Positions 6,103-13,459 of a stretch of 13,459 bases of DNA are shown piece after piece. Under the pieces are notes generated by a model that saw only the letters and a program-made list of their open reading frames with translations, was not told the DNA's origin and ran no database searches. The DNA is from CAZULF01 sp964621215 (lineage in GTDB: Bacteria; Pseudomonadota; Gammaproteobacteria; UBA1113), in assembly GCA_964621215.1 (NCBI GenBank), contig CAZULF010000060.1:1-13459 (forward strand). The letters are read 5' to 3'. Both the position numbers and the translations under genes were made by a program. Positions within the stretch are counted from its first letter, which is position 1. Each line of letters starts with the position of its first letter.

Positions 6103-7641
6103 TCATTTTTCATTTTTGGATAAATGTTCCAATAGAATTTTACCCTTTTGGGACAAACGATATTTTTGCAATCTACTTTGAGGTTTATCTGGAATAGTAC
6201 GCTCTATCAATTGTTCATTGAGTAAATAATCAAGATAATTACGTTGAAAAGTTTCACGATGCCTAAGCCCGGCTACCTCTTGTAACTCTACACTTTTCAA
6301 TGCACCTCTTAATGCACATGCTCGTAGTACCCGCTCAATCCATGGCTCCACTTGTCCGGTAACTTGTCCGGTAACTTGTCCGGTAACTTGTCCGGTAACT
6401 TGTCCGGTAACTTGTCCGGTAATAGCTGAAGCTCTACGCCAGATAGTTATCTTAAATCCATCTGATATAGAAAACTCAGGCTCTGGCAATCCAATTTCAC
6501 GACAACGGCGAATCATATCGCCAGTACCCGTTCCCATACGTTCGATATATTTCGTTAAATACAACGGCTCGGCAAGCAAAGGATTTCTTGGGACAGAACC
6601 ATGTGGGTGACGTAATTTTTCAAGTGTTAACGAAGGAGGTAGTTCACCTGGATTCCAAATCTCCAATCGATCCGCAAGCAACATAACCTGAACACTTCCA
6701 TTGCTATCGTAATCGCGATGAGCGACAGCATTTATGATGGCTTCAGCCACAACTTCTTGAGGAATTTCATAAGCAACTGGCACTTCTGGACCACTCTCTC
6801 TAGTACCCACCCAAAGATTAATCTTAGACATCACAAAATCAATCGCTTGGTCGACTATTGAAAATAGTGTCCCTTTATATACCTGATAAGAGGGAATAGG
6901 CTTTGCTACTTCAGTTCCATGAAAATGGGTACATTTTATCTCAGACGACATAACAAATCGTTGTGGTTGCTTCCCAAAGAGCAGCACTGCGGCATGTGTT
7001 GGTATATCACTCTCTAGCAAATTCAAATGAGACAATAATTCAACGGAGGTCGCGTCAATTGGCAATGGAAATCCTCGTCCTCGTTTTGCCCGACGCAAAA
7101 AAGCAGTCATGCCTTCTTCATCTAAATCTAACAAAGTCGCGCCTCTACAGGGTGTGGCATCAAAAGGGCTATTCCTAATTAATTTTCGCTCTTCTAAAGC
7201 ATGTATCAATGCAGCATAAACATCAGAAATAAGTTCTGAAAAAGATTGATAACGCCTTCTTATCAACTCTGTTCCTACGCGAGTAATAAGACTTTTCATT
7301 TTAGGGTGACGCTTATGCTCTTTATCGCCTTTTATAAAAATTAGTCTGGTCTTATGGTGCTCAGTCGCGGCATTGTATTCTGCTTCCGTAGGAGAAATAC
7401 CTTTTGCATTTTCAAAACCATAGTCATAGCCCAAAAGACCGATATAGATATCACTAGTGGTGACTTGCTCTAGATAAACTTGGTCTGCCCGCCTATCATG
7501 AGCAGGCAACTCTTCGAACAGAAATGGCTCAAAAAAGCGGCGCATCAGAGGGTCATTTTTCAACCAATGACATAACTCTAAACGATCTTCTTTAAATTCT
7601 TGTTGTACACTACTAATAAAAATGCGCAATGGTTTCATCAT
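6103..7641 (-). CDS. DUF4062 - GHKL ATPase - winged-helix protein with TGQV repeats
   Basis: A 512-aa multidomain cytoplasmic protein. Residues 5-150 match DUF4062 (RIFISSVQQEFKEDR at 6-20, IYIGLLGYDYG at 65-75), a TIR-like domain found at the front of sensor, NTPase and defence proteins. Residues about 165-400 match the ATP-binding module of the COG2865 putative transcriptional regulator/helicase-like group: AAVLLFGKQPQRF (217-229), the GHKL N-box EAIINAVAHRDY (300-311), DRLEIWNPGELPP (324-336) and ERMGTGTGDMIRRC (367-380). Residues 408-431 are six exact TGQV units, followed by a winged-helix-like C-terminus (about 435-505). The usual N-terminal AlbA_2/Schlafen domain of that group is absent and DUF4062 takes its place. 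The first ATG (7641) directly follows a stop codon; the second (7638) is better spaced from GGA (7645-7647). The role could be regulator or anti-phage sensor, which is not settled. Confidence 0.82.
   Translation of the reverse strand: MMKPLRIFISSVQQEFKEDRLELCHWLKNDPLMRRFFEPFLFEELPAHDRRADQVYLEQVTTSDIYIGLLGYDYGFENAKGISPTEAEYNAATEHHKTRLIFIKGDKEHKRHPKMKSLITRVGTELIRRRYQSFSELISDVYAALIHALEERKLIRNSPFDATPCRGATLLDLDEEGMTAFLRRAKRGRGFPLPIDATSVELLSHLNLLESDIPTHAAVLLFGKQPQRFVMSSEIKCTHFHGTEVAKPIPSYQVYKGTLFSIVDQAIDFVMSKINLWVGTRESGPEVPVAYEIPQEVVAEAIINAVAHRDYDSNGSVQVMLLADRLEIWNPGELPPSLTLEKLRHPHGSVPRNPLLAEPLYLTKYIERMGTGTGDMIRRCREIGLPEPEFSISDGFKITIWRRASAITGQVTGQVTGQVTGQVTGQVTGQVEPWIERVLRACALRGALKSVELQEVAGLRHRETFQRNYLDYLLNEQLIERTIPDKPQSRLQKYRLSQKGKILLEHLSKNEK
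6350..6421 (-). repeat. Six perfect 12-bp tandem repeats (encode TGQV x6)
   Basis: On the plus strand ACTTGTCCGGTA is repeated six times without a single mismatch. Each unit is four codons, so gain or loss of units keeps the frame and only changes the linker between the ATPase module and the winged helix. Perfect identity at the DNA level suggests recent expansion by slippage. Confidence 0.97.
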
Positions 7642-7676
7642 TTATCCAAAATTCTATTGCTCCTCCATTACGGCAC

Positions 7677-7705
7677 ATCATAAAAGAAAACTTTTTTGCA
7701 TGCAA
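7677..7705 (-). promoter_or_regulatory. Predicted sigma-70 promoter for the DUF4062 gene
   Basis: On the minus strand TTGCAT (7705-7700), a 17-bp spacer and TATGAT (7682-7677) form a good sigma-70 promoter, with transcription starting near 7670. The -35 box forms part of a 10-bp palindrome TTGCATGCAA (7696-7705), which adjoins the 14-bp palindrome AATAAAATTTTATT (7704-7717). Either could be an operator. A GGAGGAG lies at 7666-7660, 18 bases from the ATG, too far to be an ordinary ribosome site. Confidence 0.55.
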
Positions 7706-7762
7706 TAAAATTTTATTCGTCATTGTTTTTTAAGATGCTTGTTATTGTATCTAGCCGTTCGC

Positions 7763-7792
7763 TTGAATTTCAATAGCATAATTGTGTAAAAT
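7763..7792 (+). promoter_or_regulatory. Predicted promoter for the giant gene
   Basis: TTGAAT (7763-7768), an 18-bp spacer and TAAAAT (7787-7792) suggest a start of transcription near 7799. If correct, the upstream TTG at 7782 cannot be the translation start, and the ATG at 7818 with GGA at 7809-7811 is used. CATAAT at 7777-7782 is an alternative -10 without a good partner. Confidence 0.4.
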
Positions 7793-7817
7793 AAGTCCTT
7801 CACTTTTTGGAATAATA

Positions 7818-10800
7818 ATGACAAAAATGCTTACGCTATTATCCCCAGACGACACCACTTTTGATCAAAACGCTCCCTTTCGTTGGACGTTGCCTACACT
7901 TGCTATATTATTAGATACCCTGCCAGATAGATTTGCTGAATTGTTTATAGCGGCAGGTTCTGAGGACTTTCGGGCCTTGTTATTACGGCTAGCGCTGCAA
8001 GAAAAGGGATGCAGTTATACCGTTTTAGTACATACCCCTAATCAATCGATGGCGGTCAGTCTATACGCTGATATAAATGGACTACGATGCATGCTGTTTG
8101 ATCCTCAAGGCTCGAGCACACAATCTGTTTTACGAGCATTAATTATCGATGCATTAAGATGGCATTTTCCTGAACTTTCTATTTTTGTGTCTGCACAAAA
8201 TGGCACACATATCGATGATGATCTGGGTTGTCTTATCTACGCAAACTATGTTTCTAACCATGGTCAACTTGATTGGGATCAGTCAACTCCTGCCACCGCT
8301 GATCCACAACAGTCATTTGTATACTATGTTGCGGAAGAAGGTTTACCGTCAGTATTGCGACTAAATCAATCCACAGCAGATCAGCAACAGTCTTCTTATC
8401 TACAACAGCTAAAACAATTAGTTGATAATTCAGAATCTGTTTCAGCGGCCTCGGAAGAGCAATTAGATGAGACCAAAATCAGAGGACTTATTCTCCAACT
8501 AACGGGACAGACACTACCGTTATTGGATCCGCTACATTACCGACCCATGTATGATTATCATGTAAATATAGCGCAAGAAACCGTAACGATACAATTTACA
8601 AATGAAAATTATCAACACAATGGTTTATTTATCGATAACCAAGAACCTCTAACGCAACCTGCCTTGCTATTTTCAGATGAAGGAATAGGGTTCGTTACTC
8701 ATAATGCAGAAAAAATGCAATTTATTTTGCACGGCAATTTAGACTCGTGGCAAGATAGAATGCGGCATGAAGTACCAAGCACAGCGTCACAATTATTAGC
8801 ACTAAAACAATTTATGCGAGATGTAGAAGAGGCCATTGCACTGAAAAAAATTCAACATCCCAGCGGTGGATTTGATCAGTATCAAGTACATTTTGCATTA
8901 CAATATTTTATTGAAGACCCCGCTGTTTATGTCCCCACAATAGCAGAACTCGATGCTCTTTTACGTGATAATAACCAGAATAAATGGGAATCTTGGGTAA
9001 AAGCAGGATACAACAAAATTGTTTTTAGTATGCAATCACAGCATACCCAGCACCAATTTGGAGTGATGATAGATTTATCTATAGCTCCCTATACTACCCA
9101 TATATTTGCTACATCAAGTGAATATAGTCGCACAATAACACCAACACAACACTATTCGACATATTATCAACCTCAGCGCGATAAGTGGTCGTGTGGAGTG
9201 CATACTATTGCAGAAATTCTACATGCTGTTTCTGAAAAAAGTGTCATCGCAGGCTCTGCTGTTGATCGAGTCTATTTAGATGTCAATACACTATCTCGTG
9301 TTTACTATCGCGCATCTAAACTACAAAAATCACGTTATGGTGAGACTGAAAGAGAACAAGCCAAGCTGAGAGCATTGGATGACTTTATCAAAGTTCATTT
9401 TATGAATGAGCTAACTGAACTAAACAGCCTATTAGCGAATGGTAAAAAACCCATTAGCTGCCTGATAAAACAATGGCAGGCTATGGAGATCAAAAACAAT
9501 CATTCAGCAGGTCTATTGTTATTATATTGTGCGTATTATAGTTGCTCTGAAACAGTGAATGACAGTTTTAATTTTGCTTTTCAACTCGTTAAAGGAAACA
9601 GAACAGTAAAAACAAAGTTAGGTAATGACTATTTTAGAACCGTCCAATTAGCAAAACAAATCATTTCGTTAAGAGTATCGGAGCTGGACAATACTCATAA
9701 ACAAGAAATGTTTATAGAACAGTTGATTCATGTAATCATGCCGGTAAAAGAGAGAGAATGTTTATGGCAGATCTTTGAGGCTCATCTCGACTTTAAACGG
9801 GATGGGGAAAAGCATTGGAATGATGGAATGTTATTCCATTTTATACTAGAGATTATGACATTATCTATAGACGAGCAAAAACAAACGAATCGACAGCAGC
9901 GTTATAGACAATCACAGAAAAAGCAAAAAGCAGATGCATTAGAACAAGAGTATAAAAATTATATTCAGCAGGCTTTTAAAAAATTATCTATTTTTTCAGA
10001 AAATAGAACATTAATTCAGAAGGCATATAACAATCGGCAATTACGGATTCAGTTAAAGCAGTACGCGCTGGGAACGCAGGATGACTTAAAGTATATTATT
10101 CGAGAACTCGTAGTGTTATTACCCGAAGATGATCGATTGCCTTTTATTTTAAATACCTGGACAATGATTGCCACGCCAGATGATTTGATTGATATGTTCC
10201 CGTCTATATTATCCGCTATTCCTGTCGCGGATAGGTTATCTATCGTCTTGGAGTGGATGGTCTATTTTAGAAAAAATAAAACTATCAATACTATTGAAAT
10301 AATAATAAGTTTACTTTCGCCTCTAACAGCAGAGCAACAGGAAAAATTGTTAGCTGTGCAGGATGAAAATATAATAAGGGGAAACCCAACGTATATTGCG
10401 TCTGTTGTACAGTGTTTATATCCCAGTATCCGTTTCAAATTCGCGGAGAAATGGGGCGATCTCATTCAAAACAGAAAGGATTTAACCCGCATAGTCATGA
10501 TGTTGAATGAAACGGACAAAATACCCTTTATTAAACAAAAAATAGCAAAAAGTCAATCCCATTATCAGGTAGTACAAGCGCTAAACGTCTTAACTACAAA
10601 ACAGCGAGCCAGTATTTTAGAGGAAAATACAAATCAACCAAAACCCGATATCTCCAACATCCCCAATTACACCTTATATCTTTTATCTCGCATGAATTCA
10701 ATTAATCGGGATCATTTTTTTGAAAGACAGAAACGCCTCAATAACATAGAGCAAGACTGGGATATAATAGAAGAGCTTATAGAGGATTTTCCCCCGGAAG

Positions 10801-12845
10801 ATGCAGCGGAATATCTCAGGATAAATGGGCTACGCAGGGTTACTCTGGCCTACCTTGAGAAGATCTTAAAGCCTCTGCCAGAAGCGAAACAATTGTCTAT
10901 AGTGCTTGATTCATTACAACGGCAAAAGCAATCTGATAAGCCGCTCCAGTTTGATGGACTATTAAGATTTTTCTCCACCCTACCACGGGGAGATAAAAAA
11001 ATATTGGTAGAGGGTCTATTAGGACACATAAATTCTGCAAAGGAGGTAGTGCTAATACTGAGTTATTTACCAGAAACAGAGCGATATCCCTTTGTTAAAG
11101 CGAAAATTCTCGAGGGTGGTATGGTTGGCGATGTTATACGGGCTCTGGCCTTATTATCCGAAGCGTCATTATCATCTTTTTTAAGCTCGCATAAAGATAA
11201 AGCACGTAACTCCCAAAATATTCTGTGGTTAGATTTAATTCAACACACGGAAGGGAAGGAGCAAGATAATATAATAAATTATTATCAACCATTTATTAAA
11301 ACTGAAAACGAGCTAATTTTTTTATTAAATACTATCAGCGTAGGTCGTCGTTTCAGTGTGGCTGTACAGCAAATGCAGTATTGGTATGGAATCCCTCTCG
11401 ATGAAAATAATCAATATGCCACAGAAAATAGTGCACCAGATTCTTGCAGTCAACATAAAACATTAGTAACTTTTCCTGTTCGTATTTTTGAAGCCTTATC
11501 TTGTAATGACGCTACGAAAATTATTCAACAGTACCGACATATCATTAAACAAAATCAAGTCTGTCATATTTTAAGTTGCGTACATGCTCCGGACCGATAT
11601 CCCTGTGCATTACTTCTTAAAGATAAAATCACCTATATTACTCTATTGAAATCGTGCTTACTGACATTATTGCCTTCAGAAAGAACCCCCTTTTTACACC
11701 AAACCTTTCCCTATATTAAACCCATAGAAATCATGAGAGAGATTTCTGGCATGTTATCAGAGCAACCGCAGTATGACTTATTTGTGCATTACCTTAAGCA
11801 ATGGACTCACGAGCATGAGTTAATTAAAGCACTATCCTTTTTGCCTGTAGTAAAACAAGAACGGTTTATTTCGACGTATAGACAAACAGAAGGTTTAGTT
11901 GGGGATGTCGCTCGTTTGTTATCATATCTGGATGCTGTGCGGCGCGAGACATTTTTTAAAAGCCAAGCTGAATATTGTTGGAAAAAATACAACCTATTTC
12001 AACAAATTGTTATGCATGCCTCGCCAGAGAAAGTGGTGGAGATTGCTCAATCCGAATCTACGTTTATTCACAATCTCAAAGATCTTCGAGATATTTTAAA
12101 ATTTATATCATTCGAGTTACACATTGGCGTTATCATTCAACAAATACGTTTCTGGCAATCGCAAGCATCGAGCATGATTGAAAACTCTCTTTCTGTTACA
12201 AACCCAATGTCTGATGATAGACCACCTGAACTTACTTCCGAAATGTTATTAACATTTTTTGATCTATTATCCGATAATAACAAGTTGGCATATGCTGAAG
12301 CCCTATTGACAGAGATTAAACCGGATATAGATGTAAAAGATGTCTTAAAAGCTTTGCCTAATCCCACAACCCGCTCAGACTTCATCAAAAAATTTGCTTA
12401 TAAAATTCAAAATAGTCATCAACTGGCTGATCTGTTGTCGTCTGTACTACCTAAAGAACAACAACAATTTGTTCTAACGCATCAGAGTAAAATTCATACC
12501 GTAGATGACATGCTCCTGATTGTGAAAAAAATATCTTCACTAGATCGATTAGTTGTCATCAAAGCCTGTTTACCCCATCTGCAAGATAAAGACAACGCAT
12601 CTACTCGTAAAAGTGAGATAGTCCGTCTTTTACCTAAATCACAACAGCCCCTATTTGAAGTTGAAGCAGAATTAGCAACCCTATTTCCGGCCAAGACAGT
12701 GACTACAAGTACATACAGTCACTCCAGCTCCAGCTTTTTTCAGAGTCCTCCTGGCGAGATCCAACCTGAACCACCTAGAATAAACCCCTGTGCTGTAACA
12801 ACGCCACCATGTCATGCGAACGATCAGCGTATTAACCAACAGTGA
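7818..12845 (+). CDS. Giant 1675-aa protein: two clan CE (YopJ/Ulp1-like) regions plus helical repeat array
   Basis: An unrecognised giant protein, probably a secreted effector. The start is ATG 7818 (GGA at 7809-7811); TTG 7782 would add 12 residues. Region 1 (about 63-153) shows the strand-acid-Gln-Cys order of YopJ/C48 enzymes: SMAVSLYADING..MLFDPQG (77-98, acid D95), Q127 and C138 in DDLGCLIYAN, but the expected His before the strand is replaced (Q76-S77-M78). Region 2 (about 356-473) has HQFGVMIDL (H412-L420), Q453 and C459 in QRDKWSCGVH, which is the Ulp1 Q-x5-C-G spacing, but Thr-432 stands where Ulp1 has its Asp. Residues about 515-760 are helical with a charged coiled-coil-like stretch (about 685-725). 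Residues about 765-1620 are roughly 30-residue helical repeats. The tail (1625-1675) is Ser/Pro-rich and disordered. There is no signal peptide or membrane helix. The stop lies 22 bp inside the convergent rlmKL end. The domain calls are inferred from motifs only. Confidence 0.8.
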   Translation: MTKMLTLLSPDDTTFDQNAPFRWTLPTLAILLDTLPDRFAELFIAAGSEDFRALLLRLALQEKGCSYTVLVHTPNQSMAVSLYADINGLRCMLFDPQGSSTQSVLRALIIDALRWHFPELSIFVSAQNGTHIDDDLGCLIYANYVSNHGQLDWDQSTPATADPQQSFVYYVAEEGLPSVLRLNQSTADQQQSSYLQQLKQLVDNSESVSAASEEQLDETKIRGLILQLTGQTLPLLDPLHYRPMYDYHVNIAQETVTIQFTNENYQHNGLFIDNQEPLTQPALLFSDEGIGFVTHNAEKMQFILHGNLDSWQDRMRHEVPSTASQLLALKQFMRDVEEAIALKKIQHPSGGFDQYQVHFALQYFIEDPAVYVPTIAELDALLRDNNQNKWESWVKAGYNKIVFSMQSQHTQHQFGVMIDLSIAPYTTHIFATSSEYSRTITPTQHYSTYYQPQRDKWSCGVHTIAEILHAVSEKSVIAGSAVDRVYLDVNTLSRVYYRASKLQKSRYGETEREQAKLRALDDFIKVHFMNELTELNSLLANGKKPISCLIKQWQAMEIKNNHSAGLLLLYCAYYSCSETVNDSFNFAFQLVKGNRTVKTKLGNDYFRTVQLAKQIISLRVSELDNTHKQEMFIEQLIHVIMPVKERECLWQIFEAHLDFKRDGEKHWNDGMLFHFILEIMTLSIDEQKQTNRQQRYRQSQKKQKADALEQEYKNYIQQAFKKLSIFSENRTLIQKAYNNRQLRIQLKQYALGTQDDLKYIIRELVVLLPEDDRLPFILNTWTMIATPDDLIDMFPSILSAIPVADRLSIVLEWMVYFRKNKTINTIEIIISLLSPLTAEQQEKLLAVQDENIIRGNPTYIASVVQCLYPSIRFKFAEKWGDLIQNRKDLTRIVMMLNETDKIPFIKQKIAKSQSHYQVVQALNVLTTKQRASILEENTNQPKPDISNIPNYTLYLLSRMNSINRDHFFERQKRLNNIEQDWDIIEELIEDFPPEDAAEYLRINGLRRVTLAYLEKILKPLPEAKQLSIVLDSLQRQKQSDKPLQFDGLLRFFSTLPRGDKKILVEGLLGHINSAKEVVLILSYLPETERYPFVKAKILEGGMVGDVIRALALLSEASLSSFLSSHKDKARNSQNILWLDLIQHTEGKEQDNIINYYQPFIKTENELIFLLNTISVGRRFSVAVQQMQYWYGIPLDENNQYATENSAPDSCSQHKTLVTFPVRIFEALSCNDATKIIQQYRHIIKQNQVCHILSCVHAPDRYPCALLLKDKITYITLLKSCLLTLLPSERTPFLHQTFPYIKPIEIMREISGMLSEQPQYDLFVHYLKQWTHEHELIKALSFLPVVKQERFISTYRQTEGLVGDVARLLSYLDAVRRETFFKSQAEYCWKKYNLFQQIVMHASPEKVVEIAQSESTFIHNLKDLRDILKFISFELHIGVIIQQIRFWQSQASSMIENSLSVTNPMSDDRPPELTSEMLLTFFDLLSDNNKLAYAEALLTEIKPDIDVKDVLKALPNPTTRSDFIKKFAYKIQNSHQLADLLSSVLPKEQQQFVLTHQSKIHTVDDMLLIVKKISSLDRLVVIKACLPHLQDKDNASTRKSEIVRLLPKSQQPLFEVEAELATLFPAKTVTTSTYSHSSSSFFQSPPGEIQPEPPRINPCAVTTPPCHANDQRINQQ
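8004..8276 (+). other. Domain region 1 of the giant protein: YopJ/C48-like, His missing
   Basis: This is residues about 63-153 of the ATG-7818 protein. The pattern is strand (AVSLYADING), acid (LFDPQG, D95), helix, strand (LSIFVSAQ, Q127), then DDLGC (C138) entering a helix, the order of clan CE enzymes. The Q-to-C distance is 11, longer than the 6 of Ulp1, and no His is present at the expected place; H72 lies six residues too early. It may be inactive or a divergent relative. Confidence 0.45.
8883..9236 (+). other. Domain region 2 of the giant protein: Ulp1/C48-like with His, Gln and Cys
   Basis: This is residues about 356-473. His-412 begins HQFGVMIDL, equivalent to the H-W-x-L-x-x-I-D strand of Ulp1-type deSUMOylases/deubiquitinases. 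Gln-453 and Cys-459 in QRDKWSCGVHTIAEI have the exact Q-x5-C-G spacing of the oxyanion-hole Gln and the nucleophile. The Asp of the triad is not obvious (FATSS, 430-434, in place of Y-x-D-S). Clan CE enzymes act as ubiquitin-like proteases or acetyltransferases; the target here is unknown. Confidence 0.55.
10107..12671 (+). repeat. Array of about 30-residue helical repeats in the giant protein
   Basis: A degenerate protein repeat of consensus L-x-x-L-P-x-x-x-R-x-x-F-(I/V) followed by an amphipathic helix recurs about every 28-33 residues. Clear units start near residues 767 (LLPEDDRLPFI), 800 (AIPVADRLSIV), 832, 868, 896 (LNETDKIPFI), 925, 1084 (LPETERYPFV), 1112, 1284 (LLPSERTPFL), 1313, 1342, 1371, 1513, 1544 (LPKEQQQFV), 1573 and 1605 (LLPKSQQPLF). 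Gaps between clusters contain weaker copies. The DNA copies are too diverged for recent duplication. The pattern predicts an alpha-solenoid, probably a protein-binding scaffold. Confidence 0.65.
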
Positions 12846-13459
12846 TGCAATTTAGTATCACGTTGAAAATCCAGATCAAAGGTTTTTGAAGTAATATCTT
12901 CGATTTTGTATTCAGCTAACGCCTCTTCGTCTAATTTAAATTTACGATAGTTATTTGAAAAAATGAGTACGCCATCCGGTGCAAGATGTCGCATGCATAA
13001 ATTGATTAGTGCGACATGATCACGTTGAATATCTAAAATATCTTCCATACGTTTAGAATTTGAAAAGGTTGGCGGATCTAATAATATCACATCAAATTGT
13101 TGTCGGTTTTCTTCTAACCAAGCTAAGCAGTCTGCTTGAATAACACGATGTAAACTATCGCTTAGACCATTTAACGATAAATTGCTGCGAGCCCATTCGC
13201 AATAAGTGGCAGACATATCAACACTGGTGGTTTGACGTGCGCCGCCGATACCTGCATGAACTGAGGCAGAGGCAGTGTAACAAAATAAATTTAAAAATGA
13301 TTTTTTATGCGCTAACTTCTGAATCATGCGTCGTACTGGACGATGATCTAAAAACAGTCCCGTATCCAGATAATCAGTTAAATTCACTAATAATTTTGCA
13401 CCATGCTCGTTGACTTCAAATGTTTGTTTGCTATCACCCAACTTTTGATATTGATTTTT
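12824..13459 (-). CDS. rlmL: 23S rRNA methyltransferase RlmKL, C-terminal RlmK part (5' truncated by window edge)
   Basis: This is the C-terminal half of the bifunctional 23S rRNA methyltransferase RlmKL. In E. coli the RlmL half makes m2G2445 and the RlmK half makes m7G2069. The visible 211 residues cover RlmK: VNLTDYLDTGLFLDHR (the typical entry motif), FLNLFCYTASASVHAG (SAM-binding motif I), SVDMS (acidic end of strand 2), LLDPPTFSNSKRMEDILDIQRDH (catalytic D-P-P motif and its extension), IFSNN and the C-terminal HHCWLIR. The frame is open to the window edge, so TTG 13441 is an internal Leu and the start lies outside. The last codons overlap the 3' end of the giant gene by 22 bp, tail to tail. 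A stand-alone RlmK cannot be excluded from the visible part, but the match to E. coli RlmKL is close. Confidence 0.93.
   Translation of the reverse strand, partial: KNQYQKLGDSKQTFEVNEHGAKLLVNLTDYLDTGLFLDHRPVRRMIQKLAHKKSFLNLFCYTASASVHAGIGGARQTTSVDMSATYCEWARSNLSLNGLSDSLHRVIQADCLAWLEENRQQFDVILLDPPTFSNSKRMEDILDIQRDHVALINLCMRHLAPDGVLIFSNNYRKFKLDEEALAEYKIEDITSKTFDLDFQRDTKLHHCWLIR

Noticed and set aside
6350..6421. CRISPR array
   Set aside because: The repeats are 12 bp, contiguous and in-frame coding, with no spacers.
7729..7745. Possible PmrA-like site upstream of the giant gene (TTTAAG-N5-TGTTAT)
   Set aside because: The second half-site matches at only four of six positions and it sits well upstream of the predicted -35 box, so it is not better than chance in AT-rich DNA.
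7782..7817. Upstream TTG (7782) as the start of the giant gene
   Set aside because: It has no ribosome site and lies before the predicted transcription start; ATG 7818 has GGA at a good distance.

Overview
The window looks like part of a low-GC gammaproteobacterial chromosome, most likely a host-associated member of the order Legionellales (Legionella/Coxiella/Rickettsiella/Berkiella type). The evidence is a gammaproteobacterial RlmKL at the right edge, AT-rich coding sequence, transporter genes, two large or medium orphan proteins with an effector-like make-up, and a PmrA-type tandem operator in front of one of them. The taxonomic call is an inference from gene content, since no rRNA or other marker gene is present.

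Layout. Positions 1-837 (+) hold the C-terminal part of a sugar-porter MFS permease. It overlaps a DUF2252 protein (825-1946, +). A GC-rich intergenic block (about 1947-2092) that looks like a dispersed repeat separates this pair from a Bcr/CflA-type MFS exporter (2102-3295, +). An orphan protein follows (3500-4843, +), very AT-rich and Lys/Ser/Asn-rich, with a PmrA/BasR-like box about 130 bp upstream of its start. Next comes a two-gene unit of a hotdog-fold thioesterase and a DedA membrane protein (4893-5285 and 5282-5878, +) with a 4-bp ATGA overlap. A hairpin-rich intergenic region (5945-6036) lies between dedA and a convergent gene (6103-7641, -). That gene encodes a DUF4062 + GHKL-type ATPase + winged-helix protein carrying six exact TGQV repeats. 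Divergent from it, across a short bidirectional promoter region, is a giant gene (7818-12845, +, 1675 aa) with two regions resembling clan CE cysteine peptidases/acetyltransferases (YopJ/Ulp1-like) and a long array of about 30-residue helical repeats. Its 3' end overlaps the convergent rlmKL gene (12824-13459, -, cut by the window edge).

How it fits together. The thioesterase/DedA pair and RlmKL look like ordinary housekeeping genes. The orphan at 3500 and the giant protein at 7818 look like candidate secreted (Dot/Icm-type) effectors. The DUF4062 protein could be a regulator or a defence-type sensor, and it shares a promoter region with the giant gene. The strongest leads are the giant protein, whose two peptidase-like regions lack different catalytic residues, and the PmrA-like operator at 3359-3375.
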